Of a DNA stretch of 64,000 nt, positions 1-9,717 are shown piece after piece. Location: assembly GCA_020638735.1 (NCBI GenBank), contig JACKHZ010000009.1, positions 62,001 through 126,000 on the forward strand. The letters are read 5' to 3'. The translations under genes were made by a program, and so were the position numbers. The DNA comes from Planctomycetota bacterium. Its GTDB lineage: Bacteria > Planctomycetota > UBA1135 > UBA2386. The notes beneath the pieces were generated by a model that saw only the letters and a program-made list of their open reading frames with translations, was not told the origin of the DNA and did not search any database. The number at the start of each line of letters is the position of its first letter. Positions within the stretch are counted from its first letter, which is position 1.

Positions 1-45
1 GCGCGCAATCCGGCCGCGCGATTCCAACCACCGCCGACGTGTGCG

Positions 46-2151
46 ATGCTGCGGAACGTGGCGAATGCGCACACGCAACGGCGGCCCTCCCGCGACGACC
101 GCCCGGGCGACCCGATCCTGTTCAAGGGCTACACGCTCAACCCGTTCCAGGTCGAGGCGGCCCGCGCGATCGAACGCGGCGACAACGTGCTGCTCGCCGC
201 CCCCACCGGCTCCGGCAAGACGCTGGTCGCCGAGTATGCGATCGAGCACGCGGTGCGGCAGGGTCGGCGCGCGATCTACACCAGCCCGATCAAGGCGCTG
301 AGCAACCAGAAGTTCCGCGACTTCAAGAACGACGGGCTGCGCGTCGGCCTGATGACCGGCGACCTGACGCTCGACCCGGATGCGCCGCTGGTCATCATGA
401 CCACCGAGATCTTCCGCAACGCGGTGTTCGAGGACCCGGAGCGGTTCCGCGACACCGACTTCGCGATCTTCGACGAGGTGCACTTCGTCGACGACGTCGA
501 CCGCGGCACGGTCTGGGAGGAGAGCCTGATCTTCGCGCCACCGCACGTGCGCTTCGTCGGCCTCAGCGCGACCATCGCCAACCTGCACGAGTTCGGCGAA
601 TGGGTGCGCTCGGTGCGCGAGCAGCAGCTGACGGTCATCGAGCACAGCAAGCGGCCGGTGCCGCTCTCGCACCGCCTGTTCCATCCCGACGCCGGCGTGT
701 TCCAGCTGGAGCAGCGCGCGCGCGCCATCACCTTCCACGAGAAGGCCGCCGCCCGCGAGACGCGCCACGGCGGCCGCGAAGGCCGCCGCGAACGCGAACG
801 CTCGCGCTGGGGCGACAAGCGCGAACGCAAGCAGGGCCGCAACGTGCGCTTCGGCCCGCGGCCGTACGTGATGCTGCTCGACGAGGTGGTGCACCGCCAG
901 CTGCTGCCGGCGCTCTACTTCTGCTTCTCGCGCAAGGAGTGCGAGATCAAGGCCGAGCGCAGCATGGGCCGCCGCCTGCTCGATCGCCGCGAACGCGCGA
1001 CGATCGAGGCCGAGTTCCACGACATCTGCGCGCGCTTCGAGCTCGACCCGGACCGCGACCCGGGTCTGGTCGGCATCCTCGGCCGCGCGATGGCCGGCGT
1101 CGGCTACCACCACGCCGGCATGCTGCCGATCCACAAGGAGGTCGTCGAGCGGCTGTTCACGTCGGGGCTGCTGAAGCTGCTGTTCACCACCGAGACGTTC
1201 GCGCTCGGCATCAACATGCCGGCGCGCACGGTGATCTTCGATCTGCTGCGCAAGTTCGACGGCGTGCAGATGAACTACATGAAGGCGCGCGACTACCTGC
1301 AGATGGCGGGGCGCGCCGGCCGTCAGGGCCTCGACACGTCGGGGCTGGTGATCGCGATCCTCGAGGACGAGGACCTGATCGAAGGGCCGCTGTCGCGCTT
1401 CCACTCGGGCAAGGTCGAGCCGATCACGTCGCGCTTCAACCTGTCGTACTCGACGATCCTCAACCTCTACGACCGCCTCGGCAGCAAGGGCCTGCTCGCC
1501 GCCTACGACAAGAGCTTCGCCGCGTTCCAGGCGATGAAGGGCTCGGCGTCGGCGCGGCAGAAGAAGCGCGCCGCGGCGCACGCCGCGCTGGCGACGCGCG
1601 TGCAGGTGCTGCGCGACGCGGGGTACCTCGACGACGACGGCCTGCTGCCGCGCGGCAAGGTCGCACAGCGCATCAACGGCTACGAGATCCAGGCCACCGA
1701 GCTGCTGTTCAGCGGCGTGCTCGAGCAGATGGACCTGCACCAGCTGGCGGCGACGTTCACCGCGCTGATCCACGAGGAGCGGCGGCGCGCCGACCCCAAG
1801 CACCACCGCCGCGAGGCCGGGCCGCTGATGAAGGCGGCGACGGACGCGGTGCGCCGCTTCCGCGACGTCGAGCTCGAGCAGGGCATCGGCACCGCGATCA
1901 AGGAACCCGATTGGGGCATCGCGCCGGCGGTCGACTGCTGGAGCCGAGGCGGCTCGATCGAGGACCTCGAACGCATGTCGCACGGCGACGCCGGTGACGT
2001 CGTGCGCACGCTGCGCATGGCCATCCAGATGATGCGCCAGGTCGGCATGCAGGTCGGCAAGGGCCAGCAGCTGCGCGCGCGGTTGGACGAGGCGGTGGTC
2101 GCGGTCAACCGCGACGTGGTCGACGCCAAGCGGCAGTTCGAGCTGGGCTAG
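46..2151 (+). CDS. Ski2-like DEVH-box superfamily 2 helicase
   Basis: ATP-dependent RNA/DNA helicase of the Ski2/Mtr4/HelY type, probably cytoplasmic and acting in RNA turnover or nucleic-acid remodelling. Visible motifs are Walker A APTGSGKT (residues 52-59), DEVH (144-147), SAT (174-176) and motif VI QMAGRAGRQ (419-427). An Arg/Glu-rich basic insertion lies at about 232-272 between the two RecA-like lobes, and a helical C-terminal region follows, as in Ski2 relatives. The ATG at 46 is the first in frame, but no in-frame stop occurs between it and the window edge, so the true start could lie further upstream. It converges on the flotillin gene with 7 bp between the stop codons. The family is certain; the substrate is unknown. 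Confidence 0.9.
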   Translation: MLRNVANAHTQRRPSRDDRPGDPILFKGYTLNPFQVEAARAIERGDNVLLAAPTGSGKTLVAEYAIEHAVRQGRRAIYTSPIKALSNQKFRDFKNDGLRVGLMTGDLTLDPDAPLVIMTTEIFRNAVFEDPERFRDTDFAIFDEVHFVDDVDRGTVWEESLIFAPPHVRFVGLSATIANLHEFGEWVRSVREQQLTVIEHSKRPVPLSHRLFHPDAGVFQLEQRARAITFHEKAAARETRHGGREGRRERERSRWGDKRERKQGRNVRFGPRPYVMLLDEVVHRQLLPALYFCFSRKECEIKAERSMGRRLLDRRERATIEAEFHDICARFELDPDRDPGLVGILGRAMAGVGYHHAGMLPIHKEVVERLFTSGLLKLLFTTETFALGINMPARTVIFDLLRKFDGVQMNYMKARDYLQMAGRAGRQGLDTSGLVIAILEDEDLIEGPLSRFHSGKVEPITSRFNLSYSTILNLYDRLGSKGLLAAYDKSFAAFQAMKGSASARQKKRAAAHAALATRVQVLRDAGYLDDDGLLPRGKVAQRINGYEIQATELLFSGVLEQMDLHQLAATFTALIHEERRRADPKHHRREAGPLMKAATDAVRRFRDVELEQGIGTAIKEPDWGIAPAVDCWSRGGSIEDLERMSHGDAGDVVRTLRMAIQMMRQVGMQVGKGQQLRARLDEAVVAVNRDVVDAKRQFELG

Positions 2152-2158
2152 GCGCGAC

Positions 2159-3802
2159 TCATCCGGCCGGCTTCTTCGGCGACGCCGGCTCCGCGCGGGT
2201 CGCCCCCGCGGCGTCCGCGGCCTCGGCGCGCGCCTCCGCCTCGGTCGCCAGCTTGCCGAAGTAGGCCGGCATGTCGACGCCGCCGACGTCGCGCATCATC
2301 TGCATCATCGGCGGCAGCGACGACGCGAGGCCGCGCAGGAAGCCCGACGTCGCGTTGCCCTGGCCGTCCTTGCCGCCGCCAGCGCCGCCGTCCCAGACGA
2401 CGATCTTGTCGAACTTGATGTTGCTGATCGCCTTCGCCGCCGTCTCCGACAGCTTGTCGAGGTGCTCGAGCATCATCATCTGGAACGCTGCCTGCGAGCC
2501 GCCGCAGGCCTCGACGATCGCCCGCAGACCCTCGCCCTTCTTGGCCAGGATCTCGTAGTTGCCGCGCGCCTCGGCGTCGAGCCGGGCGAAGATCGCCGCG
2601 GCTTCACCCTCGGCCTCGATGCGCCGCTTCTGCGCCGCGGCCTCGGCGTCGACGATGGTCTGCGCCTTCTGCGCCTTGGCGACCGCCTCGAGCTGCGCGC
2701 GCTTCTCGGCCTCGAGCTTCTCGGCCTGCGCCAGCGCGGCCTTGGCCTCGGCGCGGTACTGCGCCTCGAGCACCGCCGCCTCGGCCTGCCGGTAGCGCGA
2801 CTCCGCCTCCTGGTAGGCCTCGGCCTCCTTGACGCGCAGGTCGGCGTTGCTGGCGGCGACGACCGCCTTGGCCTCGTTCTCGCCGGCGACCGCCTTGGCG
2901 TTGGCAGACGCGATCTGCACGCGCATCTCGCGCTCGGAGTCCTTGACCGAAGCGTCGCGGGTGAACTCGGCCTGCTTCTCGCCGACGACGCGCTCGCGCT
3001 CGAGGTCCGCGACCTTGACGGCGCGGTCACGCTCCGCGGCGGTGGTGCCGATGTCTCGCTCGCGCGCGGCGTTGGCCACCGCGATCGACTGCTCGCGCTC
3101 GGCGTCGGCGACGCCGATCGCGCCCTTCTTGTTCTGCTGCGCGACGTCGATCGTCGCCTGCTGGATCGCCTCGGCCGCGGCCTTGCGGCCGATCGCCTCG
3201 ATATAGCCCGACTCGTCGGTGATGTCCTTGATGTTGACGTTGATCAGGACCAGGCCGATCTTCTTCAGCTCGGGCTCGAGCGACGCCTGGATCTTCTCCA
3301 GGAACACGTCGCGGTCGCGGTTGATCTCCTCGATGCGCATCGAGGCGATCACCTGGCGCAGCTGGCCGAAGATGATGTCCTCGGCCTGCTTCATGATGTC
3401 CTTCGTCGTCAACCCGAGCAGGCGGACCGCGGCGTTGGTCATCGCGTCCGAGTCGGTGCCGATCGCGACGGTGAACACCGACGGCACCGAGACGCGGATG
3501 TTCTCCATCGACAGCGCGCCCTGCAGCGGGATCTCGATCTGGATCGGGTCGAGCGACAGGTAGTCGTATGCCTGGATCAGCGGCCAGACGAACGCGCCGC
3601 CGCCGTGCAGCGAGCGCGACGATCGGCCTGCGCCGGTGCGGCCGTAGATGACCAGGATGCGGTTGGACGGGCAGCGCTTGTAGCGCTTGGCGAGCACGAC
3701 CAACGTGCCCATGAACATCACGACCAGCGCGACGACGATCAGCGGCCACGCGAGGTCGCCGCCGAGCGCGGTCTCCTGGGCCAACATCTGCACTGCGATC
3801 AT
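2159..3802 (-). CDS. flotillin-family SPFH membrane protein
   Basis: Membrane-scaffold protein of the flotillin (FloT/YqiK) family, 547 residues. One hydrophobic segment (about 17-39) anchors it, followed by an SPFH domain (about 45-210) and a long Glu/Ala-rich coiled coil (about 215-430) with the AEAEA-type repeats typical of flotillins. The C-terminus is Gly/Ala-rich and low in complexity. Flotillins form membrane microdomains that affect fluidity, signalling and secretion. The ATG has a GGAG ribosome site 7 nt upstream. It lies 28 bp downstream of an NfeD-like gene on the same strand, the classic NfeD-flotillin pairing. Confidence in the family is high; cargo and partners cannot be read from the sequence. 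Confidence 0.93.
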   Translation of the reverse strand: MIAVQMLAQETALGGDLAWPLIVVALVVMFMGTLVVLAKRYKRCPSNRILVIYGRTGAGRSSRSLHGGGAFVWPLIQAYDYLSLDPIQIEIPLQGALSMENIRVSVPSVFTVAIGTDSDAMTNAAVRLLGLTTKDIMKQAEDIIFGQLRQVIASMRIEEINRDRDVFLEKIQASLEPELKKIGLVLINVNIKDITDESGYIEAIGRKAAAEAIQQATIDVAQQNKKGAIGVADAEREQSIAVANAARERDIGTTAAERDRAVKVADLERERVVGEKQAEFTRDASVKDSEREMRVQIASANAKAVAGENEAKAVVAASNADLRVKEAEAYQEAESRYRQAEAAVLEAQYRAEAKAALAQAEKLEAEKRAQLEAVAKAQKAQTIVDAEAAAQKRRIEAEGEAAAIFARLDAEARGNYEILAKKGEGLRAIVEACGGSQAAFQMMMLEHLDKLSETAAKAISNIKFDKIVVWDGGAGGGKDGQGNATSGFLRGLASSLPPMMQMMRDVGGVDMPAYFGKLATEAEARAEAADAAGATRAEPASPKKPAG

Positions 3803-3830
3803 TCTGCTTCTCCTTCCCGGTTCGACCTGA

Positions 3831-4436
3831 TTACTGGTTGTCCAACGCCGCGACCTCGAACGTGTCGCCGGCGACGCGACCGACCACGCGACAGGTGCTG
3901 CCGGTCGGCAGCTCGTCGCCGGCGGTGATGGCCTGCAACTCGACCGACGTGCCGTCGACCGAGACCGTGACCTTGCCCTTGCCGGCGCGGCGCGCGGGCA
4001 CGCGCAGGTAGACGCTGCCGACCTGCCCGACGACGCGGTCGAGGTCGAAGGTGCCCGACTCCGACAGGCGGCGGAACGAGCGCATCACCATCGCCACGGA
4101 CAGCATCGCGGTGAGTCCCGAGCCGAACGCCGCCAACGCCGTCCATCCGTGGCCCCACTGCGCCGCGGTGCCGCCCCAGCCGACCAGGCCGAACATCGTC
4201 AGGAACCCGGCGACGGTGCGCACCGACAGCATCTGCAGGCTGCCGCCGGCGTCGCCATCGGCGTCCGCATCGGTGACGTCGACGTCCTCGACCTCCAGGT
4301 CACCGCCGCCGATGCCGAACATGCTCAGCCCGAGCTGCATCAGCATCACCGAGCCGCCGGCGATGGCGCACGTGAGGTAGATCTTGGCGATGCCGAACTC
4401 GGTCAGGTGACCCTTGATCCATTCCCAGAAGTCCAA
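3831..4436 (-). CDS. NfeD-like membrane protein, flotillin partner
   Basis: 201-residue NfeD/YuaF/YqiJ-type protein. Hydrophobic segments lie at about 17-38, 72-90 and 95-115, with an acidic Asp/Val-rich loop (about 46-64) between the first two. The C-terminal 65 residues are beta-rich with a [12 protein letters not shown] pattern that fits the OB-fold of NfeD proteins. The start is TTG with a GAGGAG ribosome site 6 nt upstream; no better ATG or GTG is in frame before the first membrane segment. NfeD proteins are encoded beside flotillins and localise with them, which matches this order (NfeD first, flotillin second). It has no protease domain, so it is the short, non-proteolytic type. Confidence 0.85.
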   Translation of the reverse strand: MDFWEWIKGHLTEFGIAKIYLTCAIAGGSVMLMQLGLSMFGIGGGDLEVEDVDVTDADADGDAGGSLQMLSVRTVAGFLTMFGLVGWGGTAAQWGHGWTALAAFGSGLTAMLSVAMVMRSFRRLSESGTFDLDRVVGQVGSVYLRVPARRAGKGKVTVSVDGTSVELQAITAGDELPTGSTCRVVGRVAGDTFEVAALDNQ

Positions 4437-4534
4437 GACGCGCTCCTCTCGGTGCTCACCACGTAGCCGCAGGAACGGGGATCTGCTCCGGCGGCGGCCA
4501 CTTGCGGACCCGCTGCCCGCCGGCGAAAGGTAGC

Positions 4535-4553
4535 CGATCCGGCCGCCGGATCG
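4535..4553 (-). terminator. hairpin after nadK, possible terminator
   Basis: Perfect 8-bp inverted repeat CGATCCGG / CCGGATCG with a 3-nt loop, in the gap between the nadK stop and the NfeD start. On the minus strand it is followed by a short pyrimidine stretch (TACCTTTC) rather than a full U-tract. It would fit the end of the ispA-dxs-nadK transcript. Confidence 0.4.
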
Positions 4554-4622
4554 TCACACCGTTGCGACGCCGGCCGCGACCGGTGCGCCGCGGGCCATCC
4601 GCAGTGCCGACGGTCTTCGCGC

Positions 4623-5498
4623 CTAGCGACGCGACCGGGCCATGCCGGCGAAGCCGAACTTGGCCACCAGCACGTCGAAGAACTGCTTGGGCCCGAGCAC
4701 CAGGTGGCGGAAGCGCGTCGGCGACGGCCGCATCGCCAGGCGCGTGCCGGCGGCGAGCTTCATCTGCACCTGTCCGTCGACGACGCAGTAGGCGTACGGC
4801 ATGTCGCCGGTCTCGATCAGCTCGAACTCGAGCCCGCCGCCGGTCGACAGCACGATCGGCCGCGCGGTCAGCGAGTGCGAGGCCAGCGGCGTCAACACCA
4901 CCGCGTCGAGGTCGGGCGCCAGCACCGGCCCGCCGGCGGCCATCGAGTAGGCGGTCGAGCCGGTCGCGGTCGCGGCGATCACGCCGTCACCGCGGAAGGT
5001 GCCGAGCTCGGCGCCGTCCCGGCGCACCCGCACCATGATCATGCCGCCGGCGCCGGCGCGGCTGACGACGACGTCGTTGAGCCCGAGCACGTCGTCGGCC
5101 TCGAGCGGGGCGTCCTCGACGACCCGCGCCGCGACCTGGCAACGGAACATCGAGCGCGGCTCTTCGATCAGCTCGCCGCGCACCAGCATCTCGAGCGCCT
5201 GCTCGCTCTGCTCGGCCTCGAACGAGGTCAGGAAGCCGAGGCGCCCGCGGTTGATGCCGAGGGTCGGGCGCTGCTGCGCGCCCATACGCCGGGCGGTCGC
5301 CAGCAGCGAACCGTCGCCGCCCCACACCACCACCACGTCGACGTCGCTGCAATCGAGCGGGTCGTCGCGATCGACGACCTGCACGGCGACGATGCCGCGC
5401 GCCTCGAACCACGCCGCGTGTTGCGCGACGACCTCGGCAGAGCCGCCCTTCTTGGCGTCGCCGACCAGCAGCACACGGCGGATCGGAGCGGCCGTCAT
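4623..5498 (-). CDS. nadK: NAD kinase
   Basis: ATP-dependent phosphorylation of NAD+ to NADP+ in the cytoplasm. The 291-residue protein carries the GGDGS motif (60-64), LGINRGRLGFL (80-90, the family LGxNxGxLGFL), LND (140-142; the usual NE is here ND) and TATGSTAYS (177-185) with the following AGGP. The start is ATG at 5498, 11 bp after the dxs stop on the same strand; the frame is open upstream, but that would overlap dxs. It is the third gene of an apparent ispA-dxs-nadK group. Length and motif order are normal for NadK. Confidence 0.95.
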   Translation of the reverse strand: MTAAPIRRVLLVGDAKKGGSAEVVAQHAAWFEARGIVAVQVVDRDDPLDCSDVDVVVVWGGDGSLLATARRMGAQQRPTLGINRGRLGFLTSFEAEQSEQALEMLVRGELIEEPRSMFRCQVAARVVEDAPLEADDVLGLNDVVVSRAGAGGMIMVRVRRDGAELGTFRGDGVIAATATGSTAYSMAAGGPVLAPDLDAVVLTPLASHSLTARPIVLSTGGGLEFELIETGDMPYAYCVVDGQVQMKLAAGTRLAMRPSPTRFRHLVLGPKQFFDVLVAKFGFAGMARSRR

Positions 5499-5509
5499 CG
5501 CAGCTCCGA

Positions 5510-7486
5510 TCAGCGCCCGGCCGGGGCGCCGGCGACCGCCGGGCGGTCGACCAGGAAGCGATCGGCCACGTGGCGCGCGGTCAGTCCGCAGTGCTGCACG
5601 ATCTGATCGCGGCTCATGTGCGGCAGGATGTCGTCCGGCACGCCCATGACCTGCACCTGCGCCCGCTGCGGACCGTGCTGCGCCAGGCACTCGAGCACCG
5701 CGCTGCCGAAACCGCCGCGCACGGTGTGGTCCTCCAGCGTGACGATCTTGTCGTGGCGAGCGCTCAGGCCGAGCAGGAACTGTTCGTCGAGCGGCTTGCA
5801 GAACCGCGCGTTGACGACCTCGATCGAGACGCCGCGCTGCGCCAGCAGCTGCGCGGCCTCGAGCGCGGTCTGCACCATGTGCCCGTAGGCGAAGATCGCG
5901 CCGTCCTGGCCTTCGCGCAGCACCTCGGCCTTGCCGAGCTCGACCGGCCGCCGGCGACCGTGCCAGCCCACCAGCTCGTGCAGCTCGGGCGCGTTGCCGC
6001 GGGCGTAGCGGATGCCGCTCGGGCACTCGAGCGACAGCGACAGCTGCAGCATCTCGCGCAGCTCGGGGCCGTCCTTGGGCGCCATCAGCACGATGCCGGG
6101 CAGACAGCGCAGGAACGACAGGTCGTAGAGCCCGTTGTGGGTGGCGCCGTCCTCACCGACCAGCCCGCCGCGATCCATCGCGAACACCACCGGCAGGCGC
6201 TGCAGGATGACCTCCTGGAACACCTGGTCGTAGCCGCGCTGCAGGAACGTCGAGTAGATCGCGCAGACCGGGCGCATGCCGCTCGTGGCGAGACCCGAGG
6301 CCATCGCCACCGCGTGCTGCTCGGCGATGCCGGCGTCGATGAAGCGGTCCGGGAACATGTCGCGGAACTTCATCAGCCCGGTGCCGTCGGGCATCGCCGC
6401 GGTGATGGCGATGACGCGGTCGTCGGCCGCCGCCAGCGCCTCGATGCTGTCGCCGAACCAGGTCGTCCACGGCTTGCCGTCGCTCTTCGCCACCGGCGCG
6501 ATCGGCTGCAGCACGGCCGGCTCGACCGGGACCTTCTCCGGCTCCTTCTTGGTCGGCTTCTTCGTCGGCTTCGCCGCGTGGGCGCGGTCGTAGCGATCCT
6601 CGCTGCCGGGCACGCCCTTGCCCTTCTCGGTCAGCACGTGCAGCAGCGTCACGCCGTCGAGCTTCTTGACCGCCTCGAGCGCCTCGAGCATCTCGGTCAT
6701 GTTGTGGCCGTCGACCGGGCCGAAGTAGCGGAAGCCCAGCTCCTCGAACAGGTGGCCGGGCACCACCATGTTCTTGACGATGTCGAGCGCGTCGCCGAGC
6801 CCGCGGTCGAGGTCCTTGCCGACCAGCGGGATCGACTGGATCAGGTTGTGCACCGTCTCCTTGGCGCGGTTGTAGAGCGAGCCCGAGCGCAGCTTGTTGA
6901 GGTGTCGCGACAGCGCGCCGACCGTCTTGGCGATCGACCAGCGGTTGTCGTTGAGGATCACCAGCAGCTTCGTGTCCTCGAGCGAACCGGCGTGGTTCAA
7001 CGCTTCGAACGCCACGCCGCAGCCGAGCGACGCGTCGCCGACGACCGCGACGGAGCTGCGGTCCTTGTGCTGCATGCGATCGCCCATGGCGATGCCGAGC
7101 GCGGCCGACGCGGCGGTGCCGGCGTGACCCATCAGGTAGGCGTCGTACTCCGACTCCCACTTGTTGGAGAAGCCGCTGAGGCCGTCCTTCTGCCGCAGCG
7201 TGTGGAACCGCGCCTTGCGTTCGGTCAGCAGCTTGTGCGGATAGCACTGGTGCCCGACGTCCCAGACCAGGCGGTCCACCTTGAAGTCGTAGAGGTAGTG
7301 CAGCGCGACCGTCAGCTCCACGACGCCCATGCCGGAGCCGAGGTGCCCGCCGGTCACCGAGACGGTGTCGAGGATCACCTGCCGCAGCTCGGCGCACAGC
7401 GGCGCCAGCTGCTCGCGCGGCAGGCGCTTGAGGTCCTCGGGGTTGTCTACCTGGTCGAAGAGGGGCGTCGGCGACGGTTGGTCCAA
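5510..7486 (-). CDS. dxs: 1-deoxy-D-xylulose-5-phosphate synthase
   Basis: Thiamine-diphosphate enzyme condensing pyruvate and glyceraldehyde 3-phosphate, the first step of the MEP isoprenoid pathway. At 658 residues it is slightly longer than the usual 620 or so because of a Lys/Pro-rich linker (about 300-335) between the two catalytic domains. WDVGHQCYPHK, the ThDP motif GDAS...NDN (150-181) and the AEQHAV segment carrying the catalytic Glu are present. Several canonical positions differ: GDGA reads GDAS, GHSSTS reads GHAGTA and NDNEMSIS reads NDNRWSIA. It lies between ispA (96 bp) and nadK (11 bp), which fits a role in isoprenoid precursor supply. It is most likely a true but divergent Dxs; a Dxs-like paralogue is the alternative. 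Confidence 0.88.
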   Translation of the reverse strand: MDQPSPTPLFDQVDNPEDLKRLPREQLAPLCAELRQVILDTVSVTGGHLGSGMGVVELTVALHYLYDFKVDRLVWDVGHQCYPHKLLTERKARFHTLRQKDGLSGFSNKWESEYDAYLMGHAGTAASAALGIAMGDRMQHKDRSSVAVVGDASLGCGVAFEALNHAGSLEDTKLLVILNDNRWSIAKTVGALSRHLNKLRSGSLYNRAKETVHNLIQSIPLVGKDLDRGLGDALDIVKNMVVPGHLFEELGFRYFGPVDGHNMTEMLEALEAVKKLDGVTLLHVLTEKGKGVPGSEDRYDRAHAAKPTKKPTKKEPEKVPVEPAVLQPIAPVAKSDGKPWTTWFGDSIEALAAADDRVIAITAAMPDGTGLMKFRDMFPDRFIDAGIAEQHAVAMASGLATSGMRPVCAIYSTFLQRGYDQVFQEVILQRLPVVFAMDRGGLVGEDGATHNGLYDLSFLRCLPGIVLMAPKDGPELREMLQLSLSLECPSGIRYARGNAPELHELVGWHGRRRPVELGKAEVLREGQDGAIFAYGHMVQTALEAAQLLAQRGVSIEVVNARFCKPLDEQFLLGLSARHDKIVTLEDHTVRGGFGSAVLECLAQHGPQRAQVQVMGVPDDILPHMSRDQIVQHCGLTARHVADRFLVDRPAVAGAPAGR

Positions 7487-7582
7487 GATGCTGCTCCGCG
7501 CTGCCCTGACCGGACAGCCTGGTTCGAGCCGGCGGGGAGTCCCGCGCGGCGCGCCGGGGCCGACCCCGGCTCCGCCGGACCG

Positions 7583-8539
7583 TCAGCTACGACGCTCTAC
7601 TGTGTAGGACGCCACATCTTGCAGCAGCCGGGCGGCGCCGTCCAGCACGCTCCTGTCCACCCCCCGCCAGCGCGCCGCCGCGGCCACCACCTCGACCGCC
7701 AGCGCCGCCGCCTCGCCGGCCAGCGAATGCGCCGTGGCGAGGCTGCGTTCGAGCCCGACCAGCGCCGGCCACGTCAGCTTGCCGAGCGCCACGTCGGCGC
7801 CCGGGTTCTTGCCCAGCTCCTGCGCCGAACCGGTCAGGTCGAGGCAGTCGTCGGCGATCTGGAACGCGCGGCCGAGGCGGTCCCCGAAGGCGATCAGGGG
7901 CGCGATGACGTCGTCGGGGGCACCCTCGGGGTGCCCCGCCGCGGCCGCGCCGGCGTGCGCCCCCACCACCAGCGCTCCGGTGATCAGCGCCCCGGTCTTG
8001 TGATCGTGGATCCATTGCACGCGCTCGAGCGTGTGGCCGTGGGTCTCCCCTTCGGCGGCGAGGTCCTCGACCTGCCCGCCGACCATTCCGAGGCTGCCGG
8101 CCGCCCGGGCCAGCGCGATCGCCGCCGCACCACCGCCGGCGGCGGCGCCCTCGAAGGCCAGGGTCAACAGCGCGTCCCCCGCCAGCAGCGCCGTGGCCTC
8201 GCCGTAGACCTTGTGACAGGTCGGCCGGCCGCGGCGGAGGTCGTCGTCGTCCATGCACGGCAGGTCGTCGTGCACCAGGCTGTAGGTGTGCAGGCACTCG
8301 AGCGCCGCGGCTGGGCGCAGCACCCGCGCCGGGTCGCCGCCGGTGCTCATGCAGCCGAGCAGGACCAGCATCGGCCGCAGCCGCTTGCCGCCCGGGAACA
8401 TCGCGTAGTGCATCGCCTCGTGCAGGGCGACCGGCGCCGCGGTTGGCGGCGGCAGCAGCTCGCGCAGCGCGGCTTCGACGGCGGACTGGTGGTCGCGCAC
8501 GAACGCGACGAAGGTGGATCCTGGAGCGGTCTCGGTCAC
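7583..8539 (-). CDS. ispA: farnesyl diphosphate synthase (short-chain polyprenyl synthase)
   Basis: Type II bacterial FPP synthase, 318 residues, condensing IPP with DMAPP/GPP. The first Asp-rich motif is DDLPCMD (91-97), with the two extra residues typical of bacterial FPP synthases and Tyr at position -5. The second Asp-rich motif is DDCLD (230-234), and KTGAL is at 181-185. The GTG start overlaps the stop of the upstream gene as GTGA, which fixes the start. dxs follows, so substrate supply and chain elongation are clustered. A second prenyl synthase at 46775-47776 has the long-chain type of first motif, so the two probably divide short- and long-chain synthesis. Confidence 0.93.
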   Translation of the reverse strand: MTETAPGSTFVAFVRDHQSAVEAALRELLPPPTAAPVALHEAMHYAMFPGGKRLRPMLVLLGCMSTGGDPARVLRPAAALECLHTYSLVHDDLPCMDDDDLRRGRPTCHKVYGEATALLAGDALLTLAFEGAAAGGGAAAIALARAAGSLGMVGGQVEDLAAEGETHGHTLERVQWIHDHKTGALITGALVVGAHAGAAAAGHPEGAPDDVIAPLIAFGDRLGRAFQIADDCLDLTGSAQELGKNPGADVALGKLTWPALVGLERSLATAHSLAGEAAALAVEVVAAAARWRGVDRSVLDGAARLLQDVASYTVERRS

Positions 8540-9660
8540 TTGTTCACGACCATGCCCATCATGGCGTCGATCGCAGTCTCGGGGGTGACTCCCGGCAACA
8601 CCATGCGGAAGCCCTCGCCGGTGATGCTCGACTCGACGCCGTCCAGGTGCAAGACTCCGTCGTAGAGTCGCAGCGAGACGACGCCGGCGCGCCGATCGAC
8701 CTCGACCTCGGCGCGTTGCGCGCTGGCGGCCGACGTCAGCAGGCCTTTCGGGTCGCTGCCCACCAGCTGCAGCTGCTGGAACTGCGCATCCTGCAGGCCG
8801 CGCACATGCGCCGCGCGCCAGCGCTGGCTGAGCTTCGCGGCCGACAGCAGCAGGTCCAGCCGCGACAGCCACTGCCGCCGCTGCACCGGATCCAGTTCGC
8901 CCGGGGTGCGCGCCGCCGGATCGGCCGGCGCCGGGTAGGTGCCTTCGCCGTGCACCAGGTACGGCAGCCGCTGCTCGAACATGCGCCCGTCGACGCCGCG
9001 GAAGGTCACCGCATAGCCGTCCTCGGGCAGCGCCTTGCGGTCGTCGTTCTCGGCTCGCACGCCGTCGAAGAACCGCAGCACCAACGTGCCGGTCGCCCGT
9101 TCCAGCGTCGCCGTCATGCGGGCCGCGGCGACGAAGGCGACGCCGAGCCCGTCGCTGGCGGTCTCGAGCAGCTCGACGTCGTGCAGCCCGTCGTCGTCGA
9201 GCTGCAGGGCGCCGAGGAAGCGCTGGTCGTGGAAGCCCTCGGCGCGCAGGCAGGTGTGCAGTTGGTCGAGACACAGCCGCACGCCCTCGGGGATCGGCCG
9301 CAGCGCTCGCGCGGCGCGCTCCTGTGCGAGCTCGGCGCGCCGCAGAAGCTCCTCGTTGCGCTGCTCGAGCAGGGCCGAGACCGCGGCGAGCTGGTGCCGC
9401 GCCTCGTGCAGTTCGAGCTCGAGCCGGGCGTACTGGGTCAGCTCCACCTCAGGCTCGGGCGAAGGTGTCGGGGCCGCCGCGGCGGACGACGCGGCCGGCG
9501 GCGACACCTGCTGCCGCGCGGCGGCCAGCTCGGCCGTCAGGCGATGGACCTCACGTTCGCCGCGGCCGCACATCGCCGCCAGGTCACGGGAGTGCAGCGC
9601 CAGCCCGACGGTCGCGACCAGCAGCAGCAAGAACAGGATGCGGAACGACCAGCGCGCCAT
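8536..9660 (-). CDS. membrane-anchored protein with coiled coil and internal duplication
   Basis: No recognised family. The 374-residue protein has a basic N-terminus and one membrane segment (about 7-21), then a Gln/Glu/Arg-rich coiled-coil stretch (about 35-52 and 73-120) split by a Pro/Ala linker. The rest should be extracytoplasmic. Residues 160-223 and 294-358 look like two copies of one unit, each with a pattern (T/S)L-LR-(F/Y)DGV followed about 15 residues later by G(Y/F)-V-(F/L)-GV. I chose ATG at 9660 because GAGG lies 6 nt upstream; a GTG at 9690 would add ten residues. It overlaps ispA by GTGA and follows a HEAT-like secreted protein. Function unknown. Confidence 0.7.
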   Translation of the reverse strand: MARWSFRILFLLLLVATVGLALHSRDLAAMCGRGEREVHRLTAELAAARQQVSPPAASSAAAAPTPSPEPEVELTQYARLELELHEARHQLAAVSALLEQRNEELLRRAELAQERAARALRPIPEGVRLCLDQLHTCLRAEGFHDQRFLGALQLDDDGLHDVELLETASDGLGVAFVAAARMTATLERATGTLVLRFFDGVRAENDDRKALPEDGYAVTFRGVDGRMFEQRLPYLVHGEGTYPAPADPAARTPGELDPVQRRQWLSRLDLLLSAAKLSQRWRAAHVRGLQDAQFQQLQLVGSDPKGLLTSAASAQRAEVEVDRRAGVVSLRLYDGVLHLDGVESSITGEGFRMVLPGVTPETAIDAMMGMVVNK

Positions 9661-9717
9661 CGAACGCCTCGGACGGGGACCGCCGCGCACCCTTCCCGGC
9701 CGCAGGCGATCCGACCG

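Noticed and set aside
2462..3928. Long plus-strand open frame opposite flotillin
   Set aside because: Asp/Leu/Arg-rich low-complexity shadow of the Glu/Ala coiled coil on the other strand.
7553..7570. 7-bp GC-only hairpin between ispA and dxs
   Set aside because: GCCGGGG/CCCCGGC stems are expected by chance at this GC content and no U-tract follows.
5570..8665. Long open frame on the plus strand opposite dxs and ispA
   Set aside because: Its Arg/His/Val/Ala-rich composition is a GC-bias shadow of the minus-strand genes; no signal, motif or ribosome site.
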